64,000 nucleotides of DNA. Origin: Labrys sedimenti (GTDB lineage: Bacteria; Pseudomonadota; Alphaproteobacteria; Rhizobiales; Labraceae). The position numbers were made by a program, and so were the translations under genes. The notes beneath the pieces are model-generated. The model was given only the letters and a program-made list of their open reading frames with translations, ran no database searches and had not been told where the DNA came from. The stretch lies in NCBI RefSeq assembly GCF_034424805.1, contig NZ_JAXOUF010000003.1, positions 62,001 through 126,000 of the forward strand. Direction: 5' to 3'. Of the stretch, positions 52,373-61,144 are shown piece after piece. How positions within the stretch are numbered: position 1 is the first letter of the stretch; every line of letters starts with the position of its first letter.

Positions 52373-53938
52373 TCAGACCAGTTTCCACGCCAAATAGAGC
52401 GCGGCGAGAGCGATCAGCCACAGGGCGGCATTGCCCCAGCGATTGCGACGGGCCTCGGCCTTGCCGATCGCCTCGATGCTGTCGGGCAGCAGGGCAAAGC
52501 CCCTTTCCGCCGCCTCGTTGAGGCGTTCGGCCAGGGTTTCGGCGCGATTGAGCAGGCTCGGCAGCAAGGTGAACGACTTGCCCGCCTCCAGCGTCTGCTG
52601 TCCCAAATCGCCGAGCTTGCCCAGAGGCCCGAGATTGCGCTCGATCCAGTCGCGCACCACGGGGTCGGCCGTCGCCCACATGTCGAGCTTGGGATTGAGC
52701 CGGCGGGCGACACCCTCGACCACCACCATGGTCTTCTGCAGCAGGATCAATTCGGGCCGGGTCTTCATGTCGAAGAGCTCGGTGATCTCGAACAGCAGCG
52801 TCAGGAGCTTGGCCATCGAGATCTCGTCGGCCCGCTTCTGGTGGATCGGCTCGCCGATGGCGCGGATGGCCTGGGCGAAATCGTCAATCGAATGGCTCCG
52901 AGGCACGTAGCCCGCCTCGAAATGCACTTCGGCCACCCGCCGGTAGTTGCGGGTGATGAAGCCGTGCAGAATCTCGGCAAGGAAGCGGCGCTCCTTCAGG
53001 CCGGCCCGGCCCATGATGCCGAAATCGACCGCCACCAGCTGGCCCGAGGCGTCGATCATCAAATTGCCCTGGTGCATGTCGGCGTGGAAGAAGCCGTCGC
53101 GGATGGCATGGCGCAGGAAGGACTGGATGATGATGCGGCCGAGATCGACGAGATCGAAGCCGGCCGCCGTCAGCCTGTCGATGTCGGACAGGGGAATGCC
53201 CTCGATCCACTCCAGCGTCAGCACGGTGCGGGCGGTGCGGTTCCAGTCCGGTGCGGGGATGCGGAAATCGGGATCGTCGACGATATTCTCCGCCATTTCC
53301 GACAGGGCAGCCGCCTCCAGGCGCGAATCCATCTCGAAGGCGACGGTGCGCGCCAGCATGTCGACCGTCTCGACAGGCTTGAGGCGCTTGGAGCGCGGGT
53401 CGAGCCGCTCGATCGTACGCGCGGCGAAATAGAAGGTGGAGAGGTCGGAGCGGAAACGCCGATCGACGCCGGGACGCAGTACCTTCACCGCCACTTCGCG
53501 CTCGCCGTCGGCGTCGCGGATGACGCCCTTGTGTACCTGTGCCACCGAGGCGGCAGCGACAGGCTCGGAAAGCTCGGCGAAGAACTGATCCAGCGGGCCG
53601 CCCAGCGCCCTCTCGATCTCGGCGATGGCGACGGCGCGTCCGAAGGGCGGCATGCGGTCCTGCAACTCTTCCAGGTCGCGCGCCACGGCAAAGCCGACGA
53701 CATCCGGCCTGGTGGCGAGGAACTGCCCGAGCTTGACCCAGCTCGGCCCGAGCTTCACCAGGGCAGCCGCCAGGCCCTTGCCGCCGCTGACATTGCGTTT
53801 TTCGACCAATCGGCCGAGGCGCACCGCCAATCGCGCCGGTGCCGGCAGATCATGGATGTCGACGAGGCCGAGCGCGCCTTCGCGGGCCAGCGTCCAGCCG
53901 GCGCGCATGAGACGAAAAGGGTCGAGGAAAGAAGCCAA
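52373..53938 (-). CDS. ubiB: UbiB/ABC1 atypical kinase, ubiquinone biosynthesis
   Basis: 521 residues. The start is a TTG at 53938, giving the family-typical beginning FLDPFRLMRAGWTLAREGAL. ABC1 features: the KxGQ motif in SWVKLGQFLATRPD, the alanine-rich loop PVAAASVAQVHKG, VAVKVLRPGVDR, and the catalytic HADMHQGNLM with the later VAVDFGIMGR. The C-terminus ends in a membrane segment (NAALWLIALAALYLAWKLV). UbiB supports ubiquinone synthesis at the inner membrane by an ATPase activity. ubiE is not adjacent here. Confidence 0.94.
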   Translation of the reverse strand: MASFLDPFRLMRAGWTLAREGALGLVDIHDLPAPARLAVRLGRLVEKRNVSGGKGLAAALVKLGPSWVKLGQFLATRPDVVGFAVARDLEELQDRMPPFGRAVAIAEIERALGGPLDQFFAELSEPVAAASVAQVHKGVIRDADGEREVAVKVLRPGVDRRFRSDLSTFYFAARTIERLDPRSKRLKPVETVDMLARTVAFEMDSRLEAAALSEMAENIVDDPDFRIPAPDWNRTARTVLTLEWIEGIPLSDIDRLTAAGFDLVDLGRIIIQSFLRHAIRDGFFHADMHQGNLMIDASGQLVAVDFGIMGRAGLKERRFLAEILHGFITRNYRRVAEVHFEAGYVPRSHSIDDFAQAIRAIGEPIHQKRADEISMAKLLTLLFEITELFDMKTRPELILLQKTMVVVEGVARRLNPKLDMWATADPVVRDWIERNLGPLGKLGDLGQQTLEAGKSFTLLPSLLNRAETLAERLNEAAERGFALLPDSIEAIGKAEARRNRWGNAALWLIALAALYLAWKLV

Positions 53939-54100
53939 GGGTACCAGCCGAATGAATTCGCGGGGAGGTCGATAGCACGCGCAGCCGCATTGGCAAACCT
54001 TCTCCCGGTTTGGGCTTCAAGCTCTTCTCCCTCTTGCACATCGTCTTGCGAGGGTTCTATTTGCGATCTGACCCAATGATATCGAGTTCAGGAAGCTTCC

Positions 54101-54715
54101 GTGACCATTCGCTACCACCGCGGCGATCTGCCCGACCTGTCCCGCTACACCACCAGCGCCGCCATCGATACCGAGACCATGGGCCTCAACCCCCATCGCG
54201 ACCGGCTCTGCGTGGTGCAGCTCTCGCCGGGGGATGGCACCGCCGATGTGGTGCAGATCGCCCAGGGCCAGAAAAGCGCCCCCAATCTCGAGCAATTGCT
54301 GGCCAACCCCTCGGTCACCAAGATCTTCCACTTCGCCCGCTTCGACATTGCCGCGCTGCAGAACGCCTTCGGCGTGGTGACCAAGCCCGTCTATTGCACC
54401 AAGATCGCCTCCAGGCTCACGCGCACCTACACCGACCGCCACGGCCTCAAGGATCTTGTGCGCGAACTGCTGGGCATCGACCTCTCCAAGCAGCAGCAAT
54501 CCTCCGACTGGGGCGCCGACACGCTCACCGACGCCCAGCTCGCCTATGCCGCTTCGGACGTGCTCCATCTGCATGAGCTCAAGGCCAAGCTCGACGCCAC
54601 CCTGGCGCGGGAGGGACGTTCGGACGTGGCACGCGCCTGTTTCGACTTCCTGCCGACGCGGGCGCTGCTCGACCTCAATGGCTGGCCGGAGACCGACATC
54701 TTCGCCCATAGCTGA
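54101..54715 (+). CDS. rnd: Ribonuclease D-type 3'-5' exonuclease (short form)
   Basis: 204 residues with a GTG start at 54101 (CAGGAAG upstream). The DEDDy residues are in AIDTETMGLNP, FHFARFDIAAL and YAASDVLHLHEL. It consists of the exonuclease domain only; the HRDC domains of E. coli RNase D are absent, which is the usual alphaproteobacterial short form. It trims 3' ends of structured RNAs such as tRNA precursors. Between ubiB (divergent) and the lpt locus. Confidence 0.92.
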   Translation: MTIRYHRGDLPDLSRYTTSAAIDTETMGLNPHRDRLCVVQLSPGDGTADVVQIAQGQKSAPNLEQLLANPSVTKIFHFARFDIAALQNAFGVVTKPVYCTKIASRLTRTYTDRHGLKDLVRELLGIDLSKQQQSSDWGADTLTDAQLAYAASDVLHLHELKAKLDATLAREGRSDVARACFDFLPTRALLDLNGWPETDIFAHS

Positions 54716-54984
54716 GGCCAGCGTCGCGCCTCGCTCCAGATCTGCGCCCGTCCGGGAGGCCTGGCGGGTGACGGCGGCGTGACGCGTTCCCCTCGGCACA
54801 TTCCCCCTGCGCCTGAAATCTGCTATGAGGGCGCACCTGTTGCGATTTTCACCCAAAGTTGAGGAATTGCAGACAGGGATGGACGGCGCCTGTGGCGCCG
54901 GGTTGACGTCTCCACTTCGCATCGCAATATGATGGTCGGTGGCGATGGTTTCCCGCCGTTAGCAGCGTTTGGATAGGTATTCGT

Positions 54985-55782
54985 TTGGCCGATATCATGG
55001 ATGCGCGGGTCAAGATCCCACAACCCGCCATGCCTTCGCGTGAAAGCGCTTTCAAAGCTGCCCGCGCTCACAGCAGGCTGGTGCGTTTCCTGAAGTTTGC
55101 CGTGCCCGCAATAGCGGTGGCCGGAGCGGGTATTTTTGTGTTTCTGGCAGTGTTCAACCCCTTCGCGCCGCTGCCCATCGTCGTTCCCGATCCGGTCAAG
55201 CCGTCCGGCGAAGGCATCCTGGCCGTCGAAAGGCCGCACCTGACCGGCTCCAACAATCGCGGGCAGAAATACGATGTCACGGCCACGGGCGGCACGCAGA
55301 AAGTCAACGTGCCCGGCGTGGTCAGCCTCACCGGATTGAAGGCCGTGATCACCGCGCCCGACCAGAGCGATGCCACGCTGAGCGCCGAAACCGGCACCTT
55401 CGACACGGTTGGCCAGCTTCTCGATCTCAAGGGCGATGTGCGCGTCAAGTCGACCAAGGGCTATGACGCGACCTTGAAGAGCGCCAGCATCGACCTCAAG
55501 GCCAGCACGGTGAACAGCACGGAGCCGGTCACCGTCAATCTCACCTCCGGTACGATTTCGGGCAATGGCCTGAGCATCGTGCAGGGCGGTTCGAAAATCC
55601 TGTTCAAGGGCGGCGTCAGCGCCAGCTTCAATGTACCCTACAAGCCGGATACGGAAGACGGCGCGGACAGTGCGGACACCCCCGCTACGCCGTCCGACGA
55701 TGCTCCGGCTCCTGATGCTGCGGCTCCGCATGCCACTCCCCCGAATCCAGCCAACCCAGTGCAGGGAAATCCCACCCAATGA
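54985..55782 (+). CDS. lptC: LPS export protein LptC
   Basis: 265 residues if started at the TTG at 54985; an ATG at 54997 would remove four residues. One N-terminal membrane anchor (LVRFLKFAVPAIAVAGAGIFVFLAVFNPF region, residues about 33-58), then the beta-jellyroll of the Lpt bridge (LTGSNNRGQKYDVTATGG, LDLKGDVRVKSTKGYD, ISGNGLSIVQGGSKILFKGGV). A proline/alanine/aspartate-rich tail of about 40 residues is added. It links the LptBFG transporter to periplasmic LptA. It overlaps the first lptA by four bases. Confidence 0.9.
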   Translation: MADIMDARVKIPQPAMPSRESAFKAARAHSRLVRFLKFAVPAIAVAGAGIFVFLAVFNPFAPLPIVVPDPVKPSGEGILAVERPHLTGSNNRGQKYDVTATGGTQKVNVPGVVSLTGLKAVITAPDQSDATLSAETGTFDTVGQLLDLKGDVRVKSTKGYDATLKSASIDLKASTVNSTEPVTVNLTSGTISGNGLSIVQGGSKILFKGGVSASFNVPYKPDTEDGADSADTPATPSDDAPAPDAAAPHATPPNPANPVQGNPTQ

Positions 55783-56561
55783 CGATGAAAATCCGCCGCC
55801 TGGTGCCTCTCGCGGTGCTGCCGCTCGCTTTGGCCCTGACGGCTGCCGATGCCGGCGCCGCACCGAAGAAGGCGGCCAGCCCCTTCCAGGGCTTCTCCTC
55901 CGACAGTGGCAAACCCGTCGACGTCAAGTCGGACTCGCTCGAAGTGCATCAGGACGAGCAAAAGGCGGTGTTCACCGGCAATGTGGTGGCGACGCAGGGT
56001 GAATCCGTTCTGCGCACCAATGAGTTGACGGTCTTCTACGAGAATGTCGACAACAACAACGCCAAGGACGGCGCTGCCAAGGACGGCAAGGCCAAGGACG
56101 CCAAGTCGGGCGATGCAAAGCCGGCCGATGCCAAATCCGCGGATGCCAAGCCTGCCGACCCCAAAGCCGCCGATGCCAAGCCGGCAGACGGCCAGCCGGC
56201 TGGCGATGCCAAGGCTGCCGAAGCAAAGCCCACCGAAGCGAAGCCTGCCGACGCGAGCAAGGCGCCGGCCTCCGGTTCCGGCACGCCGGCCAGCTCCATC
56301 AAGAAGCTGGTCGCCCGCGGCAATGTCGTGGTCACCTCCAAGGACCAGAAGGCGACCGGCGCCAATGGTGTGATGGACATGGCCACCAATGTCGCCACGC
56401 TGACGGGCGGCGAAGTGGTGATGATCCAGGGGCCGAACGTGCTCAAGGGCACCAAGCTGACCGTCAACCTCAAGACGGGCATCGCCAGGGTCGAAGGCGG
56501 TGGCACCGGCGGTGTCTCGGGAGTCTTCACCCAGGGCAGCCAGAAGAAGAACAGCAACTGA
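55779..56561 (+). CDS. lptA: LptA/OstA family protein, first tandem copy with low-complexity insert
   Basis: 260 residues; the start overlaps the lptC stop. The signal peptide ends near ADAGA-AP (about 26). The N-half of the OstA fold (FQGFSSDSGKPVDVKSDSLE, HQDEQKAVFTGNVVATQGES, LTVFYEN) is separated from the C-half (IKKLVARGNVVVTSKDQKAT, ATLTGGEVVMIQGPNVLKG) by about 65 residues of Ala/Lys/Pro/Asp repeats. It carries LPS across the periplasm as part of the Lpt bridge. The second copy downstream shares long identical blocks, so they are tandem paralogues. Confidence 0.88.
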   Translation: MTMKIRRLVPLAVLPLALALTAADAGAAPKKAASPFQGFSSDSGKPVDVKSDSLEVHQDEQKAVFTGNVVATQGESVLRTNELTVFYENVDNNNAKDGAAKDGKAKDAKSGDAKPADAKSADAKPADPKAADAKPADGQPAGDAKAAEAKPTEAKPADASKAPASGSGTPASSIKKLVARGNVVVTSKDQKATGANGVMDMATNVATLTGGEVVMIQGPNVLKGTKLTVNLKTGIARVEGGGTGGVSGVFTQGSQKKNSN

Positions 56562-56573
56562 GGGAGCAGGCCC

Positions 56574-57245
56574 GTGATGATGCGACCCAGCCCGACGTCT
56601 CGTCGCCTCGCTCCGGCGCTGTTGCTGCCTCTGGCATTGCTCGTTTCATCATTGGCCTTGCCGGCCGGTGCGCAGGAGAAGAAGCCTTCCACGCCTTTCC
56701 AGGGCTTCTCCTCCGACAATGACAAGCCGGTGAACATCAAGGCCGATCAGCTCGAAACCCATCAGGACGAGCAGAAGGCGATCTTCACCGGCAATGTGGT
56801 GGCGACCCAGGGCGAGTCGACGCTGACCTCGGAGGAGCTGACGGTCTTCTACGAGGCCGCGTCCCTGCCTGGCAAGCAGCCGGCCGATGCCGCCGGTACC
56901 AGCCCGGCCCAGCCGGCGGCCCCCTCGGCCGCACTGCCGGCCGATGCCTCCTCGACCGCGGAAGCCGCCGATGCCGACACGGCTCCGGCACCTGACAACA
57001 AGGTCAAGAAGCTGGTGGCCAAGGGCAATGTCGTCGTCACCGCCCCGGACCAGAAGGCCACCGGCGATGATGGCATCCTTGACATGGAGACCAACATCGC
57101 CACGCTGACGGGCCAGGAAGTGGTGATGACCCAGGGCTGCAACGTGCTGCGCGGCAAGAAGCTGGTGGTCAACACCCAGACCGGCCGAGCCACCGTTACC
57201 GGCGGCACCACGGGCCATTTCGTCTCGGGCGACCAGAAGTGCTGA
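56574..57245 (+). CDS. lptA: LptA/OstA family protein, second tandem copy
   Basis: 223 residues from the GTG at 56574 (AGGGAG seven bases upstream); an ATG follows one codon later. Signal peptide to about LPAGAQA-like LPAGAQ-EK. The same block order as the first copy (FQGFSSDNDKPVNIKADQLE, HQDEQKAIFTGNVVATQGES, VKKLVAKGNVVVTAPDQKAT, ATLTGQEVVMTQGCNVLRG) but a shorter insert rich in Ala/Pro/Asp without the lysine repeats. Two conserved-position differences are the cysteines at TQGCNV and the C-terminal DQKC. It may share or replace bridge function with the first copy. Confidence 0.88.
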   Translation: MMMRPSPTSRRLAPALLLPLALLVSSLALPAGAQEKKPSTPFQGFSSDNDKPVNIKADQLETHQDEQKAIFTGNVVATQGESTLTSEELTVFYEAASLPGKQPADAAGTSPAQPAAPSAALPADASSTAEAADADTAPAPDNKVKKLVAKGNVVVTAPDQKATGDDGILDMETNIATLTGQEVVMTQGCNVLRGKKLVVNTQTGRATVTGGTTGHFVSGDQKC

Positions 57246-57545
57246 TCCAGGGACGTGCCGTCCCCAGAGCGTTTTCCAGAAAAGTCGATAGGCTTTTCGA
57301 TAAAGAAAACGCGTCAAAACAAAGAGCTAGAGAGAAAATGCGATTCGGAGAAATCGCGCTTGGCTCTGGAGCAAAACGCTATAGGCGGCATGTTTTTGCC
57401 CGATGAACGAGATATTCACCGGCGTGCGGCAAAGCTGTGATTGGACACCGGAATGCGCAATGCAGGCCGGTTTTCCGTATGGGCAGCGTGATAACAGAAA
57501 AACGCGGCATCGGGCCCGATGCCGCAGGAAGAGTGCGGGCCAGAC
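57246..57545. other. 300-bp stretch between lptA copy 2 and lptB
   Basis: No gene. Most of it is the dispersed repeat at 57266-57380; the rest is ordinary spacer leading to the lptB start. No clear promoter seen. Confidence 0.6.
57266..57380. repeat. Dispersed intergenic repeat, copy 3
   Basis: The ends AGCGTTTT (57268-57275) and AAAACGCT (57373-57380) are inverted repeats. The inner core AAAACGCGTCAAAACAAAGA matches the cores of the copies at 19584 and 41423. AT-richer than its surroundings. Confidence 0.65.
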
Positions 57546-58328
57546 ATGAACGAGATGGTGCAATATGCGGCTGACGGCGATGAAGCAGGGCCGGCCGTCA
57601 GTATCGAGGGCACGCTCTCGGTGGTGTCGATCGCCAAGACCTATGGCAAGCGCACGGTCGTGAGCGATGTCAGCCTGGAGGTCCGGCGCGGCGAGGCCGT
57701 CGGTCTACTCGGTCCGAACGGCGCCGGCAAGACCACGGTCTTCTACATGATCACCGGCCTGGTGCCGCCGGATCATGGTCGTATCGAACTCGACGGCCAT
57801 GACGTAACGGCGCTGCCGATGTATCGGCGCGCCCGGCTCGGCATCGGCTATCTGCCGCAGGAAGCCTCGATCTTCCGTGGCCTGAACGTCGAGGAGAATA
57901 TCCGCGCCGTGCTCGAGATCGTCGAGCCCAACAAGGCCGAGCGTGAGCGCCAGCTCGACGAACTGCTCGACGAATTCAAGATCGGCCGCTTGCGCAAGAC
58001 CGCCTCGATCGCGCTCTCGGGCGGCGAACGCCGGCGCGTGGAAATCGCGCGCGCTTTGGCTGGCCGCCCGTCCTTCATGCTGCTCGACGAACCTTTTGCC
58101 GGCATCGATCCGATCGCGGTGGGCGACATCCAGACCCTGGTGCGCCATCTGACCAATCGCGGCATCGGCGTGCTGATCACCGACCACAATGTGCGCGAGA
58201 CGCTGGCCCTGATCGACCGGGCCTACATCATCCACTCCGGCCATGTGCTGACCCAGGGCACGCCGCAGGAGATCATCGACAATCCCGAAGCCCGCCGGCT
58301 CTATCTGGGCAGCGAATTCAGGATGTGA
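57546..58328 (+). CDS. lptB: LPS export ABC transporter ATP-binding protein LptB
   Basis: 260 residues from the ATG at 57546. ABC ATPase: Walker A GLLGPNGAGKTTVFYMITGL, Q-loop YLPQEASIFRGLNVEENI (LptB-typical), signature ALSGGERRRVEIARAL, Walker B FMLLDEPFAGIDPIAVGDI, and the switch His in VLITDHNVRETL. It powers extraction of LPS from the inner membrane with LptFG (not in this window). The 15-20 residue N-terminal extension is slightly longer than in E. coli. It ends before the palindromic repeat copy B. Confidence 0.96.
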   Translation: MNEMVQYAADGDEAGPAVSIEGTLSVVSIAKTYGKRTVVSDVSLEVRRGEAVGLLGPNGAGKTTVFYMITGLVPPDHGRIELDGHDVTALPMYRRARLGIGYLPQEASIFRGLNVEENIRAVLEIVEPNKAERERQLDELLDEFKIGRLRKTASIALSGGERRRVEIARALAGRPSFMLLDEPFAGIDPIAVGDIQTLVRHLTNRGIGVLITDHNVRETLALIDRAYIIHSGHVLTQGTPQEIIDNPEARRLYLGSEFRM

Positions 58329-58340
58329 GGCGGCCACGCG

Positions 58341-58472
58341 GTCATCCCGGACGCGGTGCGGCACATCGTGACGCTTCGCAGATCCGGATCGCTTGCAGAA
58401 TACGGCTTTTAATCGTCCTGCGGTCCCGTGTCCGCACCGCAACACTTCGTGTTGCAGCGCGCACGGGATGAC
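58341..58472. repeat. Palindromic intergenic repeat, copy B
   Basis: Begins GTCATCCCGGACGCG and ends GCGCACGGGATGAC, near-perfect inverted ends, with the internal CGCAGATCCGGATCGC shared with the copy at 22133-22251. Located between lptB and yejB. Confidence 0.75.
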
Positions 58473-58522
58473 AATCGCCCTGATTCTCCTCTAGGTTCGA
58501 CAGGCCAAACCGGAACGTCGAT

Positions 58523-59596
58523 TTGCTCGCCTATGTCCTGCGCCGCCTCGCGCTGATCGTGCCGACCTTGTTCGGTATCATGCTGATCTCCTTTGCCATC
58601 ATCCAGATCGTGCCCGGCGGTCCGGTGGAGCGCATGGTGTCGATGCTATCGGGCAATGCCGGGGGCGGGGGCGATCTCGGCGGGCCCGCGCCGAGCTTCA
58701 ATGCCGGCGCCTCGCAATATCGCGGCTCCCAGGGGCTCGATCCAGCCTTTATCGCCAGCCTGCGCAAGCAATATGGCTTCGACAAGCCGGTCTATGAGCA
58801 ATTCTGGCTGATGATCAAGAATTACGCCACCTTCAATTTCGGCCAAAGCTATTTCCGCGATACGCCCGTCACCACCCTGATCGCCGAGAAATTGCCGGTC
58901 TCGATCTCCATCGGCCTGTGGGTGATGCTGCTCTCCTATGCGATCTCGATACCGCTGGGCATCCGCAAGGCGGTCAAGGACGGTTCCTTCTTCGACGGCT
59001 GGACCAGTGCGGTGATCGTCATCGGCTATGCCATTCCCGGGTTCACCCTCGGCATCCTGTTGATCACCCTGTTCGCCGGCAGCGCCTTCTGGCAGATCTT
59101 TCCCAATGGCCGGCTGGTTTCCGACAATTGGAACGAATTGTCGCTGTGGGGCAAGATCGCCGACTATGCCTGGCACATGACGCTGCCGCTGATCGCCATG
59201 GGGGTCTCGGCCTTCGCCACGCTGACGATGATGACCAAGAACGCCTTCCTCGACGAGATCCGCAAGCAATATGTGCTGACGGCCCGGATGAAGGGCCTGT
59301 CGCCGCGCCGGGTGCTCTATGGTCATGTCTTCCGCAACGCCATGCTGATCGTGATCGCGAGCTTTCCCGCTGCCTTCATATCGGCACTGTTCACGGGATC
59401 GCTGCTGATCGAGCAGACCTTCGAGCTCAACGGCCTGGGACGGCTCAATTATGAATCGGTCATCAACCGCGACTATCCCGTGGTGCTGGCCTCTATCTAC
59501 ATCCTGGCGCTGGTGGCCCTGGTCATCAACCTGGCCACCGACCTGATCTACATGTTCGTCGATCCGCGCATCGACTTCGAAGCGCGTGAGGTTTGA
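58523..59596 (+). CDS. yejB: Peptide ABC transporter permease, YejB type
   Basis: 357 residues with a TTG start at 58523 giving the family opening LAYVLRRLALIVPTLFGIML. Six hydrophobic segments; the large periplasmic loop between TM1 and TM2 is typical of YejB; the ATPase-contact EAA loop is LTARMKGLSPRRVLYGHVFRNA. It takes up oligopeptides or microcin C-like peptides with YejE and YejF. The start of yejE lies one base past the yejB stop codon region (59598), so they are coupled. Confidence 0.9.
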   Translation: MLAYVLRRLALIVPTLFGIMLISFAIIQIVPGGPVERMVSMLSGNAGGGGDLGGPAPSFNAGASQYRGSQGLDPAFIASLRKQYGFDKPVYEQFWLMIKNYATFNFGQSYFRDTPVTTLIAEKLPVSISIGLWVMLLSYAISIPLGIRKAVKDGSFFDGWTSAVIVIGYAIPGFTLGILLITLFAGSAFWQIFPNGRLVSDNWNELSLWGKIADYAWHMTLPLIAMGVSAFATLTMMTKNAFLDEIRKQYVLTARMKGLSPRRVLYGHVFRNAMLIVIASFPAAFISALFTGSLLIEQTFELNGLGRLNYESVINRDYPVVLASIYILALVALVINLATDLIYMFVDPRIDFEAREV

Positions 59597-59597
59597 G

Positions 59598-60731
59598 ATG
59601 GCGGCTGCCACCCAGACCCGGCGAGGCTGGCTGAATCTGTCACCTCTCAACCGGCGGCGCCTCAACAATTTCAAGGCCAATCGGCGCGGCTACTGGTCGT
59701 TCTGGCTGTTTCTCACCCTCTTCATCCTGTCGCTGTTCGCCGAGTTCATCGCCAATGAAAAGCCGCTGCTGATCGTCGACAAGGGGCAGGTCTTCACGCC
59801 GGTTTTCGTTGACTATGACGAGACCGATCTCGGCGGGGACCTGCCGGGGCCGGCAAATTTCCGCGATCCCTACCTCGTCAAGCTGCTGGCCGATCGCGGC
59901 GCCTTCGTGCTCTGGGCGCCGATTCGCTATGGACCGCAGACCATCAACAAGAACCCGCCGGCCGGCGGCGTGCCCTCGCCGCCCACCTGGGCCCTGCGCG
60001 ACGACCAGTGCCGTGATGCCGCCCAGACCGTGGGCGGTTCCACCTGCCGCGACATCGAGTGGAACTGGCTCGGCACCGACGATACCGGCCGCGACGTGTT
60101 GGCCCGCATCATCTACGGTACCCGGATTTCCCTGCTCTTCGGCCTGATCCTCACCTTTTTCTCCTCGCTCATCGGCGTGGCCGCCGGCGCGGTGCAGGGC
60201 TATTTCGGCGGCTGGGTCGACCTGATCTTCCAGCGTGCCATCGAGATCTGGACCAGCATTCCATCGCTCTACCTGCTCATCATCATCTCGGCGGTGCTGG
60301 CGCCGGGCTTCTGGGTGCTGCTCGGCATCCTCCTGTTGTTTTCCTGGATGGCGCTGGTGGCGGTGGTCCGTGCCGAGTTCCTGCGCGCTCGCAATCTCGA
60401 ATATGTCCGGGCGGCCAAGGCCCTCGGCTTGTCCGACACCACCATCATGGTCAAGCATCTGCTGCCCAACGCGACGGTGGCGACGCTGACCATGCTGCCC
60501 TTCATTCTCTCGGGCGCCATCTCGACGCTGACGGCGCTGGACTATCTCGGCCTCGGCCTGCCCCCCGGCACGGCCTCGCTCGGCGAATTGCTCAAGCAGG
60601 CCCAGGCGAGGCCCAATGCCTATTGGCTCACCATCTCCGGCTTCACCGTGACGGCGTTGCTGCTGTCGCTGCTGATTCTGGTGGGCGAAGCCGTGCGCGA
60701 CGCACTCGACCCGCGCAAGACCTTCGGCTGA
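59598..60731 (+). CDS. yejE: Peptide ABC transporter permease, YejE type
   Basis: 377 residues from the ATG at 59598 (GAGG upstream); a GTG at 59586 overlaps yejB. Opens with the family's SPLNRRRLNNFKANRRGYWSFW-like region (LNNFKANRRGYWSFWLFL). The long periplasmic insertion with WNWLGTDDTGRDVLARIIYG is present, and the EAA loop is VRAAKALGLSDTTIMVKHLLPNA. The ATPase gene yejF, which normally follows, is missing: tRNA-like sequence begins 80 bases later. The binding protein gene yejA is not upstream either. Confidence 0.9.
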   Translation: MAAATQTRRGWLNLSPLNRRRLNNFKANRRGYWSFWLFLTLFILSLFAEFIANEKPLLIVDKGQVFTPVFVDYDETDLGGDLPGPANFRDPYLVKLLADRGAFVLWAPIRYGPQTINKNPPAGGVPSPPTWALRDDQCRDAAQTVGGSTCRDIEWNWLGTDDTGRDVLARIIYGTRISLLFGLILTFFSSLIGVAAGAVQGYFGGWVDLIFQRAIEIWTSIPSLYLLIIISAVLAPGFWVLLGILLLFSWMALVAVVRAEFLRARNLEYVRAAKALGLSDTTIMVKHLLPNATVATLTMLPFILSGAISTLTALDYLGLGLPPGTASLGELLKQAQARPNAYWLTISGFTVTALLLSLLILVGEAVRDALDPRKTFG

Positions 60732-60811
60732 CCCCAGGAGAAAATCGCATCGGACGAAATCGCATCGGGCGATTGCAGGATGCGGAGCGATCGGCTAGAA
60801 GGACAAGCGAA

Positions 60812-60853
60812 GCACCCATAGCTCAGCTGGATAGAGTGTTGCCCTCCGAAGGC
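60812..60853 (+). pseudogene. Truncated tRNA-Arg (5' half only)
   Basis: The first 41-42 bases of a tRNA-Arg(CCG): acceptor strand GCACCCA, D arm GCTC...GAGT, then TTGCC-CTCCGAA-GGC up to the third base of the 3' anticodon stem. After that the sequence is unrelated (TGATGTC...). It resembles the intact gene at 60978 but differs at several stem positions, so it comes from a distinct tRNA-Arg gene. The break point in the anticodon arm is where tyrosine integrases often act. Confidence 0.75.
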
Positions 60854-60952
60854 TGATGTCAAGCGGAACGATTGTGAGAAGGAGGTCGAAAAACACTTGA
60901 AATACAGCGCTTTGAGAGCACCGAGGTTGGCGCTTTCAACTCTCAGATTTTT

Positions 60953-60973
60953 CGCGTAAGCACCGCGTAAGCA
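60953..60973 (+). repeat. Tandem 10-bp direct repeat before tRNA-Arg
   Basis: CGCGTAAGCA occurs twice with one base between (60953-60962 and 60964-60973), right before the intact tRNA-Arg. It could be integrase arm-type sites or chance. Confidence 0.45.
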
Positions 60974-60977
60974 TAAT

Positions 60978-61054
60978 GCACCCGTAGCTCAGCTGGATAG
61001 AGCGCCACCCTCCGAAGGTGGAGGCCACACGTTCGAATCGTGTCGGGTGCGCCA
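60978..61054 (+). tRNA. tRNA-Arg (anticodon CCG)
   Basis: 77 bases with encoded CCA. Acceptor GCACCCG pairs with CGGGTGC; anticodon arm CCACC-CTCCGAA-GGTGG with anticodon CCG; T arm CACACGTTCGAATCGTGT; discriminator G. Reads CGG codons. Confidence 0.97.
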
Positions 61055-61144
61055 CGCCCCTCAGGGCTGGCGCAATGGGTTAGAGCGAAGCTCCCCAGTG
61101 TCGGCTAAGACGGAAAGATTTCAGGCAGGTTCGTAAGTTCGCGA

